The position numbers were made by a program, and so were the translations under genes. DNA of 18,406 nucleotides from the NCBI GenBank assembly GCA_002432715.1, contig DJGJ01000050.1:1-18406 (forward strand), given 5' to 3'. Of the stretch, positions 14,839 through 18,406 are shown piece after piece. How positions within the stretch are numbered: the stretch's first letter is position 1; each line of letters starts with the position of its first letter. Under the pieces are notes generated by a model that did not search any database, was not told the origin of the DNA, and saw only the letters and a program-made list of their open reading frames with translations. The DNA is from Sphaerochaeta sp. UBA5849 (GTDB lineage Bacteria > Spirochaetota > Spirochaetia > Sphaerochaetales > Sphaerochaetaceae).

Positions 14839-14860
14839 GTATGTCATACATTATTGTATG
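14839..14860 (+). promoter_or_regulatory. PadR operator-like repeats at the padR start
   Basis: GTATG (14839-14843), CATAC (14845-14849) and GTATG (14856-14860) form two overlapping dyads: GTATG-T-CATAC with a one-base centre and CATAC-6-GTATG. They end three bases before the chosen PadR start. PadR regulators commonly bind ATGT/ACAT-type dyads in their own promoters, so autorepression is likely. Promoter elements here are ambiguous: TTGAAA (14828-14833) with TATTGT (14852-14857), 18 apart, or a TATAGT at 14816-14821. Confidence 0.45.
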
Positions 14861-14863
14861 ATT

Positions 14864-15208
14864 ATGAAAGAAGACCCGATTCTCACCAACCTGATCACCG
14901 AGCTGAAAAGAGGCACCTTGACACTGTGCGTACTCAGCCAGCTTGCCCAGCCACAGTATGGCTATTCGTTGTTGCAGGTACTTTGTGACAAACAGATTGC
15001 CATCGAGGCAAATACGCTCTATCCGCTGCTTCGTCGGCTGGAGGTTCAGGGGCTCTTGGAAAGCAGTTGGGACACCAGCGAAACACGACCGAGAAAGTTC
15101 TACCGCTTAAGCAGCAAAGGAAAAACCATACTTGGCGAGCTTGCAGCTGTCTGGAAAGAACAAACCACTCAGATACACACATTACTTGGGGAGGATGTAT
15201 ATGCATGA
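14864..15208 (+). CDS. PadR-family transcriptional regulator
   Basis: This 114-residue winged-helix repressor has a standard short PadR length. It opens KEDPILTNLITELKRGTLTL, then has the PadR core LSQLAQPQYGYSLLQVL, the recognition part ANTLYPLLRRLEVQGLLE and the wing RPRKFYRLSSKGK. The frame is open upstream to 14810, but family members start at this MKEDP-like point. No Shine-Dalgarno sequence precedes either ATG 14864 or ATG 14858, so translation may be leaderless. Its stop overlaps the next gene's start by eight bases. PadR plus HAAS membrane protein is a common two-gene unit that responds to envelope stress or small molecules; the signal here is unknown. Confidence 0.9.
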   Translation: MKEDPILTNLITELKRGTLTLCVLSQLAQPQYGYSLLQVLCDKQIAIEANTLYPLLRRLEVQGLLESSWDTSETRPRKFYRLSSKGKTILGELAAVWKEQTTQIHTLLGEDVYA

Positions 15209-16181
15209 CCTTATAAAGCGATATGTAGAAGAAACAGTCAGGCATCTGCCTGCCAAGGAAAGAGAGGAAGTAGCGCTTGAACTTGAGGCGAACATCGAGG
15301 ATATGCTTGGCGGCGACAGCTCAAGGGAGAAGGTCGAAGAGGCCCTGCTCGCACTCGGCTCACCTGCAACACTGGCTCGTCAGTACCGAGGCAAGGAACG
15401 TTACCTCATCGGGCCCGAGACCTTCGACCTCTATGTGATGGTCCTTACAATTGTGAGCTTGGTTGTCGGTTTGGCAACCATGGTGATCACCTTTGTCTCG
15501 CTGTTTTTTGCATCCGACCCGATCAACATCGCTCAGATGATCGCAAAGGTTCTGGCATCTGTTTTTTCCTCCCTCTCAAGTGCATTCCTCTGGGTTACCA
15601 TCACCTTTGCCATCATGTCCTACTACCAAGTCAAAACAGAACCGGATCAGTGGAATCGTAAAACACTGTATGAACTTGAAGAAGCTCCGACGAGGCGCAT
15701 CAAGAAAAGCGACAGCATCGGCGACATGGTCGGACTCTCGATATTCTTTGTTCTCTTGATAGTGATGTATAGCAGGTCGGACCTTATCGCCATCTACCGC
15801 AAGGGAACAGGCCCTATTCCCCTCTTCGTCTCGCAGGCAATAAAACCCTATATCATCGGTTGGATGATCACGACAATCCTGACTTTCAGCATTGCCGTCG
15901 TCAAGTACGCCAAGCAATTCTGGAGCACTACGCTGTTTGCACTCAGCGCCCTGGCCGACCTCGTGGGACTATGCTACTTCATCTTCCTCAGCACCAGGTG
16001 GAGCATCTACAATCCTGACTTTTTGATCTTCATTCCCGGCAGCATGGACCGATGGCAGATCATCATCAAGGCTGCATGCGTAGTCCTGTTGATTCTCACG
16101 CTGATCAGCCTTGCCGACGATGCCTATACGGTATTCAAGCGAACGAGACCGAACGAATCTGCAAAAGAACCTGCTCGGTGA
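15201..16181 (+). CDS. HAAS/DUF1700-type membrane protein paired with PadR
   Basis: This 326-residue protein has an N-terminal HAAS-like helical domain (residues 1-70: MHDLIKRYVEETVRHLP...EVALELEANIEDML...ALLALGSPATLARQYRG), found next to PadR regulators. About six membrane segments follow: MVLTIVSLVVGLATMVITFV, the LASVFSSLSSAFLWVTITF region, GLSIFFVLLIVMYS, IGWMITTILTFSIAVV, FALSALADLVGLCYFIFL and AACVVLLILTLISLA. The ATG at 15201 lies six bases after GGGGAGG (15188-15194); an ATG at 15195 directly abuts that site. It overlaps the PadR stop, so the two are coupled. Its 3' end overlaps the convergent DUF4954 gene by 47 bases. Its function is unknown beyond the association with PadR. Confidence 0.82.
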   Translation: MHDLIKRYVEETVRHLPAKEREEVALELEANIEDMLGGDSSREKVEEALLALGSPATLARQYRGKERYLIGPETFDLYVMVLTIVSLVVGLATMVITFVSLFFASDPINIAQMIAKVLASVFSSLSSAFLWVTITFAIMSYYQVKTEPDQWNRKTLYELEEAPTRRIKKSDSIGDMVGLSIFFVLLIVMYSRSDLIAIYRKGTGPIPLFVSQAIKPYIIGWMITTILTFSIAVVKYAKQFWSTTLFALSALADLVGLCYFIFLSTRWSIYNPDFLIFIPGSMDRWQIIIKAACVVLLILTLISLADDAYTVFKRTRPNESAKEPAR

Positions 16182-18324
16182 TCTGGCGGGACTCCTGGAT
16201 GAATGGATTGTCATCCAGGCTGCCCAGAACGGCATCGCGTTCGGCAAGATTTCGATAGGTGCTTTCACGGAAGCGGTTGTTGAAATCCTTCTCCTTTGTC
16301 TTGAACACCTGATTCTCAATGTGCAACCGTATCCTTGCCACGTTCTCTACCAAGTCCTCCCACTGCCCGTTGTTGATCTGATTCGTTCCAAGGGCTTGGT
16401 AGAGCGTAGCCAATGCATGGATGGCTCGGTCTTCCTCATAGGATGCAAACCAAGCATCATAGGTATGGTGGACATCGTCCCAACTGGAGAGGACCCTGTC
16501 CTTCAAGTCGGCTTTCAACTGTTCCACCCGGCTTGCAGGGACAAGCTGGCCACCCACATTCAGCCAATCTTCACGCCGGATCGCTTCTTTTTCCTGGAAG
16601 GAGGCAATGCTTTGCCCTGTTGCAAGACAGTGGGCTGAAAGGGTTTTCACCCCGTAGTAAAGCAACATTTCCTGATAGGCCTGGTAGGCTTCCACCACCT
16701 TCAGAATTTCCACCGGTTCATTGCTGTTTTCAAGTCCCCAGGCATAAACATGGAGCGAGCTTACTTCCGAAGCTTTGTTCAGCAGCAAGTCCTTCCCCAT
16801 CAGAATCAGGTTCTTCTGTTCCTCGTTGGATGCATGGGCTCTGTTGAAGTTCTGGGCAACCCAGAGACAGAGCAGGTCGCATGCTTCAAAAATCTCATTG
16901 ACTGTATCGGGTGCCAGGTACTCGGTCTCTATGTGCTGACGGATGACCTTGCGCTTGTCCCGCTTGCGGTACTTAAAACTATTTCTCTCCAAGGCGTAGA
17001 GATTGTACATCCACCAGTAGGCAGGCATCACAATGCGGCGGCTCTCCTTGGTGTCGGCGCTGAGCAGGCTGAACGGGAGCGGAATATTCAGCTCATGCGG
17101 ATAATTTCCCTTGGCTATCAGGACATAGCTTGCAAATTTGCAGTCGTACTTGAGGGTACTGGAAAGAGCCGGCCAGAAACCCCTGCCTGCCACCATCTCC
17201 CCGTCGTTTCCCCTGCTGTTGTGGTTCGATCCGATGTTGGCTCCGGCGGCCATGTTCGACTGGCCCTTGATCAAGCTGGCAATGAGAAAGGAGTTGTTGT
17301 GATGCTGCTCATGGCCTGAGAACACCAGGTTGCTCAGAAGCTCGCAGCAACTGACCGTCGAATTGTCCCCGAGGAAGGAGTGGATCAAGCGCGCGCCGTA
17401 CTTGAGATTGCAGTTGTCCCCCATGATAAAGCGGATCGCCTTGCAACCATAGAAAATGCGTGAACCGGAACCGATGATGCCGTTGACCAGCTCAACGCCC
17501 TCGCCGATTTGCACCGGTTCGGAAATCGTCGAGCGGAGCATCAGGTTCTTCAGCTTGTTCGCACCTTTGATGTATGAACCAGGACCGATCCAGACATCCT
17601 TGATGGTATCGCAGGACTTGACGACCGACTGCTCACCCACAAAGCCGTAGTACCCGCGGCGCTTATCCATGGTTTTTTCGGTCAGCTCCTCGAATATCCG
17701 CATCAGAGCCTGGTCATCACGATACGTACCCCACAGGAATGCGTCGGAAGGAAGGATGCCATTGAAAGGGCGGATGGTTCGTCCGCCGGCTTCGTTCATG
17801 ATATCGATGGTGATGCGTACTTCCTCATCCTCCCCCTCCTTGAGAATGCCACTGCCGAACTTGGCATGATTGGTGGTCTGCATCTCCCCGAGCCGATAGA
17901 GAATGACATGGTGGTCGATGATGTAGTGGCTGAGGTAGGCGCAATCGAGAATGGCACAATGGTCGCCGATGTCGCAACTGACGATACGGCTGTTGGAAAT
18001 ACCGACGGGAACACTGAAATCATGAAAGCTGACAATGCTCTTGTCCATCTTTCCGATGCGGATCAAGCCGTAGAATTCGCTGTTGCGGATCAACGAAGGG
18101 TCGAAGGGTTCACAGACCAGCACATCGTCCCAACACGGTGAGGAGTTGAGGTTCTGCTCAAGGCTCTCGATTTCAGTTTTCGTCAGGTGCCGGTAGGAGG
18201 AAGCCGGCCGCTTGTTCTGCTGATTGCGAAGGTAGTACTCATCCTCTCCTTCAGGAAGAAAGGGAGCTGTAATAAAATCGTAGCCGAACCGTGCCTGGTC
18301 GAGGGTGATTACTTTGTCATTCAT
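16135..18324 (-). CDS. DUF4954 protein with left-handed beta-helix domain
   Basis: This 729-residue protein is recognisable as the DUF4954 family of Treponema/Sphaerochaeta and Bacteroidetes. Residues from about 90 to 410 contain repeated hexapeptide-like strands (ISNSRIVSCDIGDHCAILDCAYLS, VWIGPGSYIKGANKLKN, VQIGEGVELVNGIIGSGSRI, FIMGDNCNLKYGARLIHSFLGDNSTV), the left-handed beta-helix of LpxA/GlmU-type acyl- and nucleotidyl-transferases. A conserved NMAAGANIGSNHNSRGNDGE segment follows, then a long helical C-terminus. No signal peptide is present. The family has no established reaction; a sugar-nucleotide or acyl-transfer role is only suggested by the fold. I start at ATG 18324, where the family sequence begins (MNDKVITLDQARFG). 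No Shine-Dalgarno sequence precedes it, and the promoter just upstream predicts a leaderless mRNA. Confidence 0.82.
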   Translation of the reverse strand: MNDKVITLDQARFGYDFITAPFLPEGEDEYYLRNQQNKRPASSYRHLTKTEIESLEQNLNSSPCWDDVLVCEPFDPSLIRNSEFYGLIRIGKMDKSIVSFHDFSVPVGISNSRIVSCDIGDHCAILDCAYLSHYIIDHHVILYRLGEMQTTNHAKFGSGILKEGEDEEVRITIDIMNEAGGRTIRPFNGILPSDAFLWGTYRDDQALMRIFEELTEKTMDKRRGYYGFVGEQSVVKSCDTIKDVWIGPGSYIKGANKLKNLMLRSTISEPVQIGEGVELVNGIIGSGSRIFYGCKAIRFIMGDNCNLKYGARLIHSFLGDNSTVSCCELLSNLVFSGHEQHHNNSFLIASLIKGQSNMAAGANIGSNHNSRGNDGEMVAGRGFWPALSSTLKYDCKFASYVLIAKGNYPHELNIPLPFSLLSADTKESRRIVMPAYWWMYNLYALERNSFKYRKRDKRKVIRQHIETEYLAPDTVNEIFEACDLLCLWVAQNFNRAHASNEEQKNLILMGKDLLLNKASEVSSLHVYAWGLENSNEPVEILKVVEAYQAYQEMLLYYGVKTLSAHCLATGQSIASFQEKEAIRREDWLNVGGQLVPASRVEQLKADLKDRVLSSWDDVHHTYDAWFASYEEDRAIHALATLYQALGTNQINNGQWEDLVENVARIRLHIENQVFKTKEKDFNNRFRESTYRNLAERDAVLGSLDDNPFIQESRQITEQVLLQIRSVSFA

Positions 18325-18330
18325 TGCATA

Positions 18331-18359
18331 AGTATAGCAACACCTATTGCGCTGTACAA
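18331..18359 (-). promoter_or_regulatory. Promoter of the DUF4954 gene, predicted leaderless
   Basis: On the minus strand TTGTAC (18359-18354), a 17-base spacer and TATACT (18336-18331) form a strong sigma-70 match. Only six bases separate the -10 box from the ATG at 18324, so transcription should start at or next to the A of the start codon. This agrees with the lack of a ribosome-binding site. Confidence 0.6.
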
Positions 18360-18406
18360 GAAACGAATACACCCTTCTCGTTGCAACCCACATTCCTCAC
18401 CCTAAA

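Larger units (their letters stand above)
14386..14863. other. Intergenic region at the right edge of the A+T-rich block
   Basis: These 478 bases hold no convincing gene. The left two thirds are A+T rich like the minus-strand operon and contain that operon's promoter. They also hold an inverted repeat AGTACAA/TTGTACT (14589-14595 with 14627-14633) and two copies of AATGTTTTA (14599-14607 and 14636-14644), possible regulator sites. The right third holds a hairpin terminator reading leftwards (14690-14710), a short sequence resembling the end of tRNA-Ala (14702-14718), a possible minus-strand peptide ending at 14721, and the PadR operator-like repeats. Confidence 0.6.

Noticed and set aside
16111..16638. 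Plus-strand frame of 175 residues opposite DUF4954
   Set aside because: It is an antisense shadow of the conserved DUF4954 gene, with no start signal or family match.
1..18406. CRISPR array, transposase, integrase or rRNA genes
   Set aside because: I saw no regularly spaced repeats, no DDE or recombinase motifs and no rRNA-like sequence in the window.

Overview
The window looks like spirochaete chromosome, most likely Sphaerochaeta or a close relative. I infer this from three things: a split, archaeal/Thermotoga-type glutamate synthase cluster, a DUF4954 left-handed beta-helix protein typical of Treponema/Sphaerochaeta and Bacteroidetes, and a sugar-binding protein whose signal peptide ends in AAGG rather than a lipobox. 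The assignment rests on recognition of protein families only.

Region 1 (1-514) holds the 3' part of an XRE/HipB-like regulator gene with a scrambled N-terminus and no toxin partner. It is followed by the leader of the next operon. That leader has a good sigma-70-like promoter and a long intrinsic-terminator hairpin 9 bases before the Shine-Dalgarno sequence. The left arm of the terminator can instead form a small hairpin with an AAAGGC hexaloop, which fits the A1/G4 rule of RNA targets of ANTAR proteins.

Region 2 (515-9037) is one tightly packed plus-strand operon for glutamine nitrogen. Five genes together make a disassembled glutamate synthase: class-II amidotransferase, ferredoxin-fused FMN synthase domain, four-cluster ferredoxin, FAD/NAD(P) reductase and GXGXG domain. 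They are followed by type I glutamine synthetase (glnA), a protein with a non-phosphorylatable receiver and an ANTAR RNA-binding domain, and CTP synthase (pyrG). The cluster thus makes glutamine, passes its amide to glutamate and CTP, and carries a probable antiterminator that could act on its own leader.

Region 3 (9081-9190) is tRNA-Ala(CGC), with its promoter inside the end of pyrG and a strong hairpin behind it.

Region 4 (9265-14385, minus strand) is visibly richer in A+T than its surroundings (hand counts of single 60-base rows: 21/60 G+C at 11041-11100 against 37/60 at 2401-2460). It is an operon of HAD phosphatase, sugar-binding protein, two ABC permeases and a cytoplasmic phosphodiester glycosidase, with no ATPase gene. 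I infer import of a sugar phosphodiester, its cleavage and its dephosphorylation. The block starts next to the tRNA and ends near a partial copy of the tRNA 3' end at 14702-14718, which suggests an old tRNA-targeted island.

Region 5 (14386-18406) returns to higher G+C. After a 478-base intergenic stretch come a PadR regulator and its overlapping HAAS-domain membrane protein on plus, then a DUF4954 protein on minus. The DUF4954 gene overlaps the membrane protein gene tail to tail and appears to be transcribed without a leader.
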